Shown: positions 25,600-36,210 of the stretch, in pieces | How positions within the stretch are numbered: position 1 is the stretch's first letter | Layout: each line of letters opens with the position of its first letter | Assembly (NCBI GenBank): GCA_035235625.1 | Contig: CP141140.1 | Location: 55,299,351-55,363,350, forward strand | DNA from: Saururus chinensis | Lineage: Eukaryota > Streptophyta > Magnoliopsida > Piperales > Saururaceae | Direction of reading: 5' to 3' | DNA: 64,000 nt | Program-made: the position numbers and the translations under genes | Notes under the pieces: model-generated | The model's database searches: none | Seen by the model: the letters and a program-made list of their open reading frames with translations, nothing else | What the model was told of the DNA's origin: nothing

Positions 25600-26467
25600 T
25601 GTCATGGCCCTAGCCATCCATAGATGCCGTGCGGCGCTCGCAAGGCCAAATAGCCAAGCGAGTAAGCCTTTCTTTGTCAAGGTCATGGCCTTGTGCCATT
25701 CGACCAAGCGTCCAGCCCGCGAAGCCAAGCAGCGAACCCATCCCAAGGCGGACGTGCGAACGTGCCGGACCATCTCCCAAGCGAGCTTGGCTGGAGAGGG
25801 ACACTTCCTTGCAATGCATGGATCCAACTTAGGCAACTCAGTCATCCGAACAATCCATCTCAGCCAAGTGCATGGAAGGGTCTTTGTTACCAACACGGCC
25901 ATAAGGCCAGACGGCCGCCCGACGAGTCGGAGAGCCCCATCCCACCAGCGGATGGGCTCCTGGCATGATAGCTAGCAAGGCAACATGTTTTGTTGCCATC
26001 CGGATCAGCCTGTTGCAAGGCTAGGCATCATACCAACAGCTTGTCCATGAAGCTCACCATGTCCCTCCCTATATAGCATAAGAGATTTCTTGCATTTCTC
26101 TGGAGTGGCAGCCAAAGTGGCCGTACGGGCATGGTATGTCCGAATTCCGCGAAACTACCCGAGAACACTCCCAAGGACCCTCAAACACTATATAGGTAGG
26201 TGGGGACATCTTTAGAATCCAAAACGGTGCTAGTTGGCTATGTGTCCCAACATAGCCAACTATGTGTGTGCATCGTTGCGGCATTTCTGTGCAACGTTGT
26301 GCACACATGTTGCGCAACGTTGCGGGCCTTCCCCGCAACGCCTGCACACATGATATGCAACACTAAGGGCAGTTCCCAAAATGAATGCACACCTCGTATA
26401 CAACACATTCCCACGTGTGTGCGCCCCAGCACGTGTCACGGGTAGTCCGCTTTGCTACCCCGTGACA
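25600..26467 (-). repeat. 3' LTR of the LARD-like element
   Basis: Bounded by TGTCATGGCCC and CCCCGTGACA. Minus-strand TATATAG words lie near 26,072 and 26,186. Between about 26,260 and 26,350 there are several CAACGTTG-type palindromes. Long frames (25,499-25,975 and 25,585-25,902) recur almost unchanged in the other LTR because the DNA is repeated, not because a protein is conserved. Confidence 0.93.
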
Positions 26468-26480
26468 TTCTCCCCCACTT
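26468..26480 (-). other. Polypurine tract of the LARD-like element
   Basis: On the minus strand it reads AAGTGGGGGAGAA directly before the LTR start TGTCACGGGG. This is the expected site for priming plus-strand DNA synthesis. Confidence 0.8.
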
Positions 26481-27149
26481 AACTTCATTGACGTCCTCGT
26501 CAACTGTACGGCCCAAGGGGGTCTTGCTCTGTTTTCCAACCATGGCACAACATTGCGACGAAGGGTTAACTCTTTTCTTGCGACACAGAGATCTGTGCAC
26601 ACCACGGCTGGGATCATTCCATAGATTGCATGCTTTTGGAGACCGACTTCCACCCATAGGCCCTCAACTCGGCTAAACCATTGCATGACAAAGTTTCTGC
26701 TCAATATGCCTTGCCCCGGCGGGAAAGGCGAAGTACTCTGCGAAAAGATTGCTTCGATAAGAAGGTGCGCCCAACTGTTCCACTTTAGTTGGTGCTGCAC
26801 AACGACCGGGAATGGATACACCAAATGATGCCCGGCTCCCACTCGTGAAGCCGGCCCTGCACTCGAGATGCTAGCAAGCTGCCTACACTTCGGACGATTT
26901 CTGCCTACACTTCAGCCAACCCTTGCAGCTCCCACCGGCAAGACTACACCATGACGTCGGGCCTCAACACTCTTGTCTAGCCCATTGACGTCTCCCAAGA
27001 GTCGAATGCCGCCCCTACTTATAACAAAGCTCAAGATTACAATGCAGTGACATCCTCGACGTGTCCCTTAACTTCTGGGTCTTCACCGCTCAAAGTTCCT
27101 GGCCACCCGATTCAGTCATGTTTCCCCTCGCGATACGTTCCAGAGGCCT

Positions 27150-27560
27150 ACTCCACCCTAGGAGCAGCGACTTTGCTCAAGCTTCGCGTGACCGGTGTGA
27201 TCACCAAGCTACTACACCACACTTAATGCAGCGATCCATCAAGATTTCCGCTCACGATCCCCTCCAGCAGTCTACTCCATCCTAGGAGCAGCAATGTTGC
27301 TCAAGCTTCGCGTAACACTTCGTTACCAAACTTCTACACCGCTGAGGATGCAGCGACGCCCTAAGGCTTCCTCTCGCAATCCCCTCCAGAGGTCTCTACC
27401 TCAGCCTAGAGGCAGCAACTTTGCACAAGCTTCACGTAACCAACTTGGTCACCAAACTCCTACATCGCTCAAGATGCAGCAACGCCCTAAGGCTTCCTCT
27501 CGCGACATCCTCCAGAGGTCCTACCCCAGCCTAGGAGCAGCAAAGTTTGCCCAATGCGTA
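27150..27560. repeat. Internal tandem repeat of the LARD-like element, about 125-bp unit
   Basis: Recurring blocks: cctaggagcagc, then tttgctcaagcttcgcgta, then ccaaactcctaca, then gatgcagcaacgccctaagg, then cccctccagaggtc. About three and a half units are visible with moderate divergence. A second, shorter repeat (ggatgcacacttgca..ccgaacggctcat) occurs three times between about 27,917 and 28,060. Confidence 0.8.
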
Positions 27561-28910
27561 TGTTGCCCGCCGGCGGATGAGGCCCACTGCGCCTCGCTAG
27601 CTAGGAAGATACCTAAAAGCTAGCCATCCAAGATGGGTGCCGCCCTGCCAACCGATTTTGGCATACAGGGCCATGTTTAGCAACCCAGGGGTGAGAACAC
27701 GTTCTGTTCAACCAACACCCCGATCGAACATGCTTCGGATGCGCCGCTTGCATGCTGACCCCAAAGAACATGGGTGGGAGTGATCCTCCTGTTCACCCAA
27801 AGAACTGTGCCGCCTCTTGCCGCATCAGCTCCCAAACCAAAGGCACGGCGATTTTTGCCTTCATGTGCCAAACTCTTTTTCCTTTCCTTTTTCTGTTTCT
27901 TTTCTTTGTCCCATTCCGGATGCACACTTGCATACCGAACGGCTCATAATTCACTTCTTTTCTTTTTCTTTGTCCCATTTCGGATGCACACTTGCAACCG
28001 AACGGCTCATGATTCACTTTTCCAAACATCGGCTGCACACTTGCACGCCGAATGGGTCAGCTCTTCACCCATCGTCTTTTCTCTTTTCATAACGTGGACC
28101 GGATAGTCTCCACTATGCTCGGGTCCCATAATGTACTGCTCATTGTCCCAAGAAGTCCCATTCCCAGGATCAATGTCTTTCCATGTGCCGAACTGCACTG
28201 CACCAAGTCCAACCGAACTCTGCCCACTAATGAGTCCCATACCTCGCTAGCAAGAAGAACCCGACTGATCCCGGTGATACTCCTGCGTCAACAACGCGGG
28301 CTACACGCCCCTTCACAACACCGCGGGCTGATACCATTTTGTACACAACCGGGCGGCATGTTCATCCACAACATGACCGTCCCACATAGGGCACAATTCC
28401 AGCCCATCCTCACCTCGAGGAGTTCCATATATGATCGGTATAGATAACTGGCTGCGTACCCATAAACTCGGTTCGATATGCTTTTTCATCCGCAACATCA
28501 CCGGTTAGATAGGGTACAAACATTCACAAGACTTCCTACCGCTGATACATCCCATACCGCACCATTGGCAAGAGCTTGCCTCCATTCACAACATTTTCGA
28601 GTCCCAAAACAACTCAGCATAGATTCGGTAACCTTGTTGCACCAACGCCCAGGGAACAAGAACACTACTCCATGAGATCCTTGTAAACACTGCACCCGTG
28701 ATGCCAAGTACCACTCGCGCAATCCAAAACTAAGGGGGAACCTGATCAGCCATCATCCATACACATCTGTTTCAGCTTACCTAACCATCTGCGAACATTT
28801 TGCATGTTAGTCCATCTGCCCCGCACTGCCGAGGTCGAAGAACCTTGCATTCAGCTCTTTTTCATACTTTCCTCCAACGGTCATCTTGGTCGCCCAACAA
28901 GACGGAACCT

Positions 28911-28924
28911 TGGCTCTGATACCA
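28911..28924 (-). other. Primer-binding site (tRNA-Met) of the LARD-like element
   Basis: The minus strand reads TGGTATCAGAGCCA two bases after the LTR end. It is complementary to the 3' end of initiator methionine tRNA, the usual primer of plant LTR retrotransposons. The chromovirus at 55,700-55,713 has the same site. Confidence 0.9.
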
Positions 28925-28926
28925 AC

Positions 28927-29793
28927 TGTCACGGCCCTAGCCATCCATAGATGCCGTGCGGCGCTCGCAAGGCCAAATAGCCAAGCGAGTAAGCCTTTCT
29001 TCGTCAAGGTCATGGCCTTGTGCCATTCGACCAAGCGTCCAGCCCGCGAAGCCAAGCAGCGAACCCGTCCCAAGGCGGACGTGCGAACGTGCCGGACCAT
29101 CTCCCAAGCGAGCTGGCCGGAAAGGGGCACTTCCTTGCAATGCATGGATCCAACTTAGGCAACTTGGTCATCCGAACAATCTGTCTCAGCCAAGTGCATG
29201 CAAGGGTCTTTGTTACCAACACGGCCATAAGGCCGGACGGCCGCCCGACGAGTCGGAGAGCCCCATTCCACCAGCGGATGGGCTCCTGGCATGATAGCTA
29301 GCAAGGCAACATGTTTCGTTGTCATCCGGATCAGCCTGTTGCAAGGCTAGGCATCATACCAACAGCTTGTCCATGAAGCTCACCATGTCCCTCCCTATAT
29401 AGCATAAGGGATTTCTTGCATTTCTCTGGAGTGGCAGCCAAAGTGGCCGTACAGGCATGGTATGTCCGAATTCCGCGAAACTACCCGAGAACACTCCCAA
29501 GGACCCTCAAACACTATATAGGTAGGTGGGGACATCTTTAGAATCCAAAACGGTGCGAGTTGGCTATGTGTCCTAACATAGCCAACTATGTGTGCACATC
29601 GTTGTGGCATTTCTGTGCAACGTTGTGCACACATGTTGCGCAACGTTGCGGGCCTTCCCCGCAACGCCTGCACACATGATATGCAACACTAAGGGCAGTT
29701 CCCAAAATGAATGCACACCTCGTATACAACACATTCCCACGTGTGTGCGCCCCAGCACATGTCACGGGTAGTCCGCTTCGCTACCCTGTGACA
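28927..29793 (-). repeat. 5' LTR of the LARD-like element
   Basis: Bounded by TGTCACGGCCC and CCCTGTGACA. It is collinear with the LTR at 25,600-26,467 apart from scattered substitutions. Confidence 0.93.
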
Positions 29794-30064
29794 CCGCGCA
29801 GAGAAATATTTTCCGCGCAGGGCAAAAATTTTGCCCCACGCCGAAATTTTTGGCAAGGCACGCAGTGTGCGTGCACTTTTTCCCTCTTGCAAAGCATAGT
29901 ATGCGTCCCAAGCGATCGTAATTTGCGACACTTAACTTAAGCGTCGCAACAATGATACTTTTAACACCGCTTTCAAACAACGTCGTAAGTATTATAGTTA
30001 CAACATTTACTAAACGTCGCCAATTATGATCGTTTGCGACGCTTAGTATTAAGCGTCGCAAAAA

Positions 30065-30525
30065 CACTCTCCCTCTCTCCTCTTTCCCTCTCCTCTCTCT
30101 CTTCTCCCTCTCCGCCCTCTCACTCTACCCTCTCTCTCCCTCTGCCTCTCCTCTCTCTCTTTGCCCCCCCTTTCTCTCTACCCTCTCTCTCTCCTCTCTC
30201 TCTCCCTCTCTTCCCTCCCCCTCTCTGCCCTCTCTCTCTCCTCCTCTCCTCTTTCTCTCTTCCCTATCCTCTCCTCTCTCTCCCTTCTATCCTCTCTCTC
30301 TACCCTCTCTCTCCTCCCTCTTTCCTCTCTCTCTCTCTCCCTCTCCCTCTCCTCTCTCTCTCTCTACCTCTCTCTCTTCCCATCCCCTCTCCTCTCTATC
30401 TCTTCCCTATCCTCTCTCCTCTATCTCTCTTCCCTATTCTCTCCCCTCTCCTCTCTCTCCCTCTCTCTCTCCCTCTCCTCTCTTTCCCTCCCTCTCTCTC
30501 TCCCCTCTCCTCTCTCCTCTAATTT
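30065..30525 (+). repeat. CT-rich pyrimidine tract 1 of TE2
   Basis: Almost pure (CT/CCT)n on the plus strand; the Leu/Ser-rich frames here are artefacts. Confidence 0.9.
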
Positions 30526-30699
30526 CATATTTTATAATTTTGTACAATTTTAAAAATTAATTTTGAAAATAAAAAAATAAAAAAAAGTAAATACTAATGG
30601 CGACGTATATTCCTATACGTCCCTATTAGTATTTTATTTTAATTACTTTTTTATTTTAAAAATTAATAAAAAAAATTTAAAAATCAAAATAAAATTCAT

Positions 30700-31105
30700 C
30701 TCACCCTCCCCTCTCCTCTCTCTCCCCTCCCCCTCTCTTTCCCTCTCTCTCTCTCTCTTACCCTCTCCTCTCTCCCCTCCCCTCTCTCTCCCCTCCCCTC
30801 TCTCTCCCTCTCCTATCTTTCCCTCTCCCTCTCTTTCTCTCTCTCCCCTCTCCTCTCTCTCCCTCTCCTCTCTTTCCCTCTCTCTCTCTCTCCCTCTCCT
30901 CTCTTTCCCTCCCTCTCTCTCTCCCCTCTCCTCTCTCTTACCCTCTCATCTCCCTCTCCCCTCCCCTCTCTCTCTCCCTCTCCTATCTTTCCCTCTCCTC
31001 TCTCTTTCTCTCTCTCCCCCTCCTCTCTCTCTCCCCTCTCCTCTCTCCCTCTCTTCTCTTTCCCTCTCTCTCTCCCTCTCCTCTCTCTCTCTCCTCTAAC
31101 TTCAT
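30700..31105 (+). repeat. CT-rich pyrimidine tract 2 of TE2
   Basis: A second CT array. It is preceded by the AT-rich block and the TTAGCGACG-type hairpin (30,596-30,630) that together form the higher-order unit also seen in TE3. Confidence 0.9.
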
Positions 31106-31774
31106 TTTTTTATAATTTTTTACAATTTTAAAAAATAATTTTGAAAATAAAAAAATAAAAAAAGTAAATTCTAATAGCGACATATATACTAATAGCGACG
31201 TATATTAGAAAGAGGAGAGGAGAAAGAGAGGAGAGGGAGAGAGAGGGGAGAGGGACATTAAATAATTATAAAATTTTTAAGATTTTTTTATAAATTATTT
31301 TATTTTAAAAATAAAAAATAAAATAAATACTATTTTATTTTCTATACGTCGCTAGTAATTTTATTTTTTTGTTTTAAATAAATAACTAATATGAGGACTA
31401 TTAGCGTCGCTTGTCCCAAACGTCGCTAATAGTCTTATTATTAGCGACGCCCGTAACTAACATCGCTAATAGTTGGACTATTAGCGACGCTTGAGTTAAG
31501 CGTCGCTAATATTTATGATTTTATTCTTTTTTTAATTAATATATATATATATTTTAGCGACATTTGTATAAAGCGTTGTTAATATCATTAGTATTAGCGA
31601 CGCTTTATGCTAAGCGTCGCTAATACATAACTATTAGCGACGCATAATAATGTGTCGCTAATAGTTTTTTTTTTGTGACGATGTTTTATGCATCGTAAGT
31701 ATAGGTTTTTAGCAATGCTTATAGTTACGTCGCTAATAAATGCGTCGGTAATACTACATTTTGTTGCAGTGAGA

Positions 31775-32441
31775 CTACAACAATGCACAATTATTTTCCA
31801 CATTTGAAAACCATCACCCATCCAAGATGCAATCAGAAAATTCTCACATGGCAATGACAAGCAAGCTAATGGATAAGATGATTGTCACAATTACAAAGCA
31901 GGGCAAAAGGATATGGCCAAGAATCTAACCAAAACAGCACATTGCATATGTTATTAATAATATCAAGAACTTGATTAATTTGTTGGTTTTTAATTTGCCA
32001 AACTATGGTAAATATAGTGCCTCTAGTTCAAAATTTCACTTGAGAACTATAAGATATATTTCCTCCCTTATCAAATATCAAAAATATATTTTTTTATTAT
32101 AAGGCACTAAAATGTCTATGTGTTTAGCATATCATGCCAAATTAAATAAACAAAGGCACAAGAGAATTTGTACGTGGAAATCCTCATTGAGAAAAACCAC
32201 AAGACACTCTGTCCAAACCAATTAATATATTATAGTAAACAAAATACTAAGTTATTGGTTTATCAACAAAAAGTCCATCTTTACTTCACTTGGCTAGCTC
32301 TCACGCCACTCTAAACACTTGTATCACCTTCTTGGTAGTTTACTTGCATCAATCTTTGTCTTTTCCTTCTTGATTTCTTTGAGAGATCCTTATGTTCATT
32401 GTAGTTCATTTAGCATGAATGATCTTTTCTTTTGATCTTCT
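31775..32441. repeat. Copy B of the 4.8-kb duplication, part 2
   Basis: Resumes the alignment with copy A at ctacaacaatgcacaattat (copy A about 15,649) and runs to gatcttct at 32,441 (copy A about 16,319). It includes the diverged copia-LTR-like text (tacgtggaaatcctcat). Confidence 0.92.
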
Positions 32442-33289
32442 TACTACAACAAAAAAGACCATTAGTGATGCATTTAAACGTCGCTAATAGTCTAACAAAC
32501 ATCGCTACAAACTATTAGCGATGCATACAAAGCGTCGCTACATGCGTCGCTAAAAAAGGAGTCGTTATTACTAATTAGCGACGTCTAGGATTAAGCGTCG
32601 CTAATTATCTTTATTAACGACGCATAAATTGCGTCACTAATACTAGATTATTAGCGATGTTTGTATTATTCGTCGCTAATAATATAGTATTTGTGACGTT
32701 TCTAAAGTGTCGCTACTAAAAAAATAAAATTTAATTTTTTTTAAAAAAAATATTATTTTGTAAAAAATATTTATTAAATTAAGAATATTATTATTAGCGA
32801 CTCTTATGTAAGCGTCGCTAATAATATTGTATTAGTGACGTTTGGGTATATGTCACTACTGTTGATGATTATTTAAAAAAAATTAAAAATAAGTAATTTA
32901 ACCATGTTAGCGACGTTCATTATGAACGTCGCTAAAGAAAAAAAAATTAAAAAAATATTGACCTGGTTTGGAAACTGATCAGTGCAAACCCGTACTGCAG
33001 GTCAGTGTAGACCCACGATGCGGGTCGATTCATGCCCGCTCCTGGCACGGGTAAGAGCGTCCCGCTTCTGCGGGTGGAGACGTCATTCAACCTCTCGACA
33101 CCTCTGGCGAAAAAAACCAACCTTGATCCTCTTAATCAAAAATTCGAGAATAGAAGAACATTAAGAAACAATACTTCAGATGCTTTTCAATACATTGATC
33201 CGCTTAATCCACCATTCCATTTTTCAAAACAAAATTGAAGAACAAGAAGGAAAATACATTTACGGGTGTACTTAAGATCCCAAATACCC

Positions 33290-33715
33290 TCTGTCCTTCT
33301 CTCTCCTCTCTCTCCTCCTCCACTCTCTCCCCTCTCCTCTCTCTCTCTCCCTCTCCTCTCTTTCACTCTCTCCCTCTCTCTCCCTCTCCTCTCTTTCCCT
33401 CTCTCTCTCTCCCTTTCCCCTCTCTCTCTTCTCTCTCTCCCCTCTCCTCTCTTTCACTCTCTCTCCCTCTCTTCTCTTTCCCTCTCTCTCTTCCCTCTCC
33501 TCTCTCTTCCCTCCCCTCTCCTCTCTCTCTCTTTGCTCCCCTCTCCTCTCTCTCTCTCTTCCCTCCCCTCTCATCTCTTTCTCTCTTCCCTCCCCTCTTC
33601 TCTCCCTCTCTCTTCTCTCCCCTCTCCTCTCTCTCTCTTCCCTCCCCTCTCATCTCTCTCTCTCTTCCCTCCCCTCTCTCTCCTATCTACCTACACACTA
33701 TCTCTCCTCTCATTT
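33290..33715 (+). repeat. CT-rich tract 1 of TE3
   Basis: Pyrimidine array followed by an AT-rich spacer and a TAATAGC(A/G)ACGTATA hairpin (33,776-33,855). Confidence 0.9.
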
Positions 33716-33865
33716 TAATTTTTTATAACTTTTTATTTTTAAAAATTAATTTTGAAAAAATAATAATAAATTAAATACTAATAGCAACGTATAGCCATAT
33801 ACGTCGCTATTAGTACAGGTATTAGCGACATATATGGCTATACGTCGCTATTAGCTTTTCTTTGA

Positions 33866-34600
33866 GGGTCTGTTTGGATTGGTGGAAAGCGGGGGAAAGG
33901 AAATGAATCTTCTTAAAATCTCCCAGTTTCCATTGTTTGGTGCAACGGGGAAAGAGAAACTAGAGTGAAAAGTGAGAGAAAATGGATGAAAATTTGACCC
34001 AAAAATTTTCCACCCATCAACCCATGGATTTTGGGAGAAAATCATTGTACTAAACACTTATGTCTTACTGCTACTACCATCACCACTGCCATCGTTGCCG
34101 CCACCGTCACCGCTATTGTCGCTGCCGCCACCACCACCACTGATGCCACCGCCACCGCCACCATCGCCGCCGCCACCACTACTATATCTGCCACCACCTC
34201 TATTACCGCCACTACCACCACCACCGCCACCACCCACCACCATTGCCGCCACCGCTGCTGCCACCAACACTACTGCTGCCACCACCGCCACCACCACTAC
34301 TGTTGCCACCACCGTTGCCGTTGCCGCCGCCACCACTATCTCTGCCACCGCCGCCACTGCCACCACCACACCACCACTGTCGTTGCCACTGCCGCCGCCA
34401 CCACCACCATTGACACCATTGCCGCTGCCACCACCACCATCTCTACCACCGCCACCACCATCATCGTCGCCGCCACCACCACAATTGCTGCCGCCACAAC
34501 CACTGCCACTACCACCACCACCGCCGCTACCACCACTGTCACTGTCAATTTTCTCTAACATTATTTGTGTAACCAAATAGTGGAAAATATTTAGGAATCT
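33866..34600. mobile_element. Probable MITE-like insertion in TE3 carrying a (CCACCN)n array
   Basis: The text switches from the TE3 unit to GGGTCTGTTTGGATTGG at 33,866, a start typical of several plant MITE families. It switches back near 34,600 after gtgtaaccaaatag, which partly complements that start. Other TE3 units lack this block, so it is an insertion. Between 34,078 and 34,550 it consists of a degenerate CCACCN/CCGCCA trinucleotide-like array that produces Pro/Thr-rich and Gly-rich frames on the two strands without biological meaning. A TSD was not established. Confidence 0.5.
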
Positions 34601-35790
34601 TTAATTTCTTTTATTTTCAAAAATAAAAAAATTAATAAAAAATTTTAAAAAACCAAAATAAAATTCCTCTCACCCTCCCCTCTCCACTCTCTCTCCCCTT
34701 TCCTCTCTCTCTCCCTCTCCTCTCTTTCCCTCTCTCCCTCTCCTCTCTTTCCCTCTCTCCCTCTCCTCTCTTTCCCTCTCTCTCCCTCTCCCCTCTCTCT
34801 CTTCTCTCTCTCCCCTCTCTCTCTTCTCACTCTCCCCTCTCCTCTCTTTCCCTCTCTCTCTCTCTTCCTCTCCTCTTTTCCCCTCCCCTCTCTCTCTCCC
34901 CTCTCCTCTAATTTCAATTTTTTTATTTTTAAAAATTAATTTTGAAAGTAAAAAAATAAAATAAAGTAAATACTAATAGAGACGTATAACCATATATGTC
35001 GCTATTAGTACGGGTATTAGCGACGTATATGGCTATATGTCACTATTAGTATTTTATTTTATTTTCAAAAATAAAAAAATTAATAAAATTTTTTAAAAAA
35101 TAAAATAAAATTCTTCTCACCCTCCCCTCTCCACTCTCTCCCCTCTCCTCTCTCTCCCTCTCCTCTCTTTCACTCTCTCCCTCTCCTCTCTTTCCCTCTC
35201 TCTCTCTCCTTTTCCCCTCTCTCTTCTCTCTCTCCCCTCTCCTCTCTTTCACTCTCTCTCCCTCTCCTCTCTTTCCCTCTCTCTCTCCCTCTCCCCTCTC
35301 TCTTTTCTCTCTCTCCCCTCTCTCTCTTCTCTCTCTCCCCTCTCCTCTCTTTCCCTCTCTCTCTCTCCCTCTCCTCTCTCCCCCTCCCTCTCTCTCTCCC
35401 CCTCCTCTAATTTCAATTTTTTATTTTAAAAATTAATTTTGAAAGTAAAAAAATAAAATAAAGTAAATACTAATAGCGACGTACAGCCATATATGTCGCT
35501 ATTAGTATCGGTATTAGCGACATATATGGCTATACGTCACTATTAGTATTTTATTTTTTTTATTTTTAAAAATAAAAAATTAATAAATTTTTTTTTAAAA
35601 TCCAAAATAAAATTCCTCTCACCCTCCCCTCTCCACTCTCTCTCCCCTCCCCTCCCCTCCCCTCTCTCTCTCCCTCTCCTCTCTTTCCCTCTCTCCCTCT
35701 CCTCTCTTTCCCTCTCTCTCTCCCGCACCCCTCTTTCTCTTCTCTCTCTTCCCTCTCCTCTCTTTCCCTCTCTCTCTTTCAATACATCGT
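34600..35790 (+). repeat. Higher-order tandem units of TE3, about 450-500 bp each
   Basis: Each unit has the same order: AT-rich block ending aaaataaaattc.tctcaccctccc, CT array, ctaatttcaa AT block, then a pair of TTAGCGACGTATA hairpins. Units begin near 34,606, 35,053 and 35,552. CT arrays are at about 34,665-34,910, 35,115-35,405 and 35,615-35,790. The same unit type appears once in TE2 (30,640-31,200). Confidence 0.75.
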
Positions 35791-35869
35791 TAATAGTATT
35801 TAGTTTTTTTATTTTTAAAATAAAATAATTTATAAAAAATCTTTAAAAAATTAAAATTATATAATCTCC

Positions 35870-36210
35870 CTCTCCCCTCTCCCTCTCTATCTCTCCCATC
35901 TCCTCTCGTTCCCTCTCCTCTCTCTCTCTATCTCTCTCCCTCTCCTCTCTATCTCCTCTCTCTCTCTATCTCTCTCCCTCTCCTCTCTATCTCCTCTCTC
36001 TCTCTCTCCCTCTCCTCTCTCTTCTATCCCCTCTCTGTACTCTCCCTTTCCTCTCTCTTCTATCCACTCTCCCTTTCCTCTCCCTCTCCTCTCTCTCCCC
36101 TCTCCTCTCTCCCCTCTCCTCTCTTTCCCTCTCCTCTCTCTCCTCCCTCCTTCTCTCTCTCCTCACCCTCTCTGTCCTCCATCTCACTCTTCCCTTTCTC
36201 TCTCTCTTTT
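35870..36210 (+). repeat. Last CT-rich tract of TE3
   Basis: Pyrimidine array followed by AT-rich DNA, then a short purine-rich array at 36,487-36,535. The latter block is the reverse complement of TE1 around 11,430-11,505, which supports the opposite orientation of TE1. Confidence 0.85.

Larger units (their letters stand above)
25600..29793 (-). mobile_element. Large non-coding LTR retrotransposon (LARD-like) nested in TE2
   Basis: Two direct repeats of 868 and 867 bp (25,600-26,467 and 28,927-29,793) enclose 2.46 kb. Each starts TGTCA(T/C)GGCCCTAG and ends GTGACA, so they are LTRs with TG/CA ends. A tRNA-Met primer site next to the high-coordinate LTR and a purine tract next to the low-coordinate LTR fix the orientation as minus. 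The LTRs differ at roughly 25-30 positions by eye, about 97% identity. The interior has no gag or pol signature in any frame, only tandem repeats, so it is non-autonomous. The flanking five bases (CCCGT and CCGCG) do not match, so the TSD is lost or the ends come from recombination. Confidence 0.9.
24293..31771 (+). mobile_element. TE2: non-autonomous CACTA transposon, TSD AGA, with nested LTR element
   Basis: Starts CACTACAACAAAAAAGAC at 24,293 and ends CATTTTGTTGCAGTG at 31,771 (7,479 bp, one base off a perfect GTAGTG end). AGA flanks it on both sides (24,290-24,292 and 31,772-31,774). Copy A retains the unfilled site with a single AGA. Subterminal zones (24,305-24,835 and about 29,905-30,060, 31,170-31,760) are dense in TTAGCGACG-type words and hairpins. 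Inside lie a GC-rich core, a complete non-coding LTR element (25,600-29,793) and two CT-rich arrays. No CACTA transposase is seen, so movement would have needed enzymes from another element. Confidence 0.95.

Noticed and set aside
28906-28924. A tRNA gene suggested by the ggctctgatacca text (also at 55,700)
   Set aside because: Only the primer-binding complement is present, without cloverleaf arms or A and B boxes; it is a retrotransposon primer site.
34031-34580. Thr/Pro-rich and Gly-rich frames of 160-175 codons on both strands
   Set aside because: They are translations of a CCACCN-type array in every frame.
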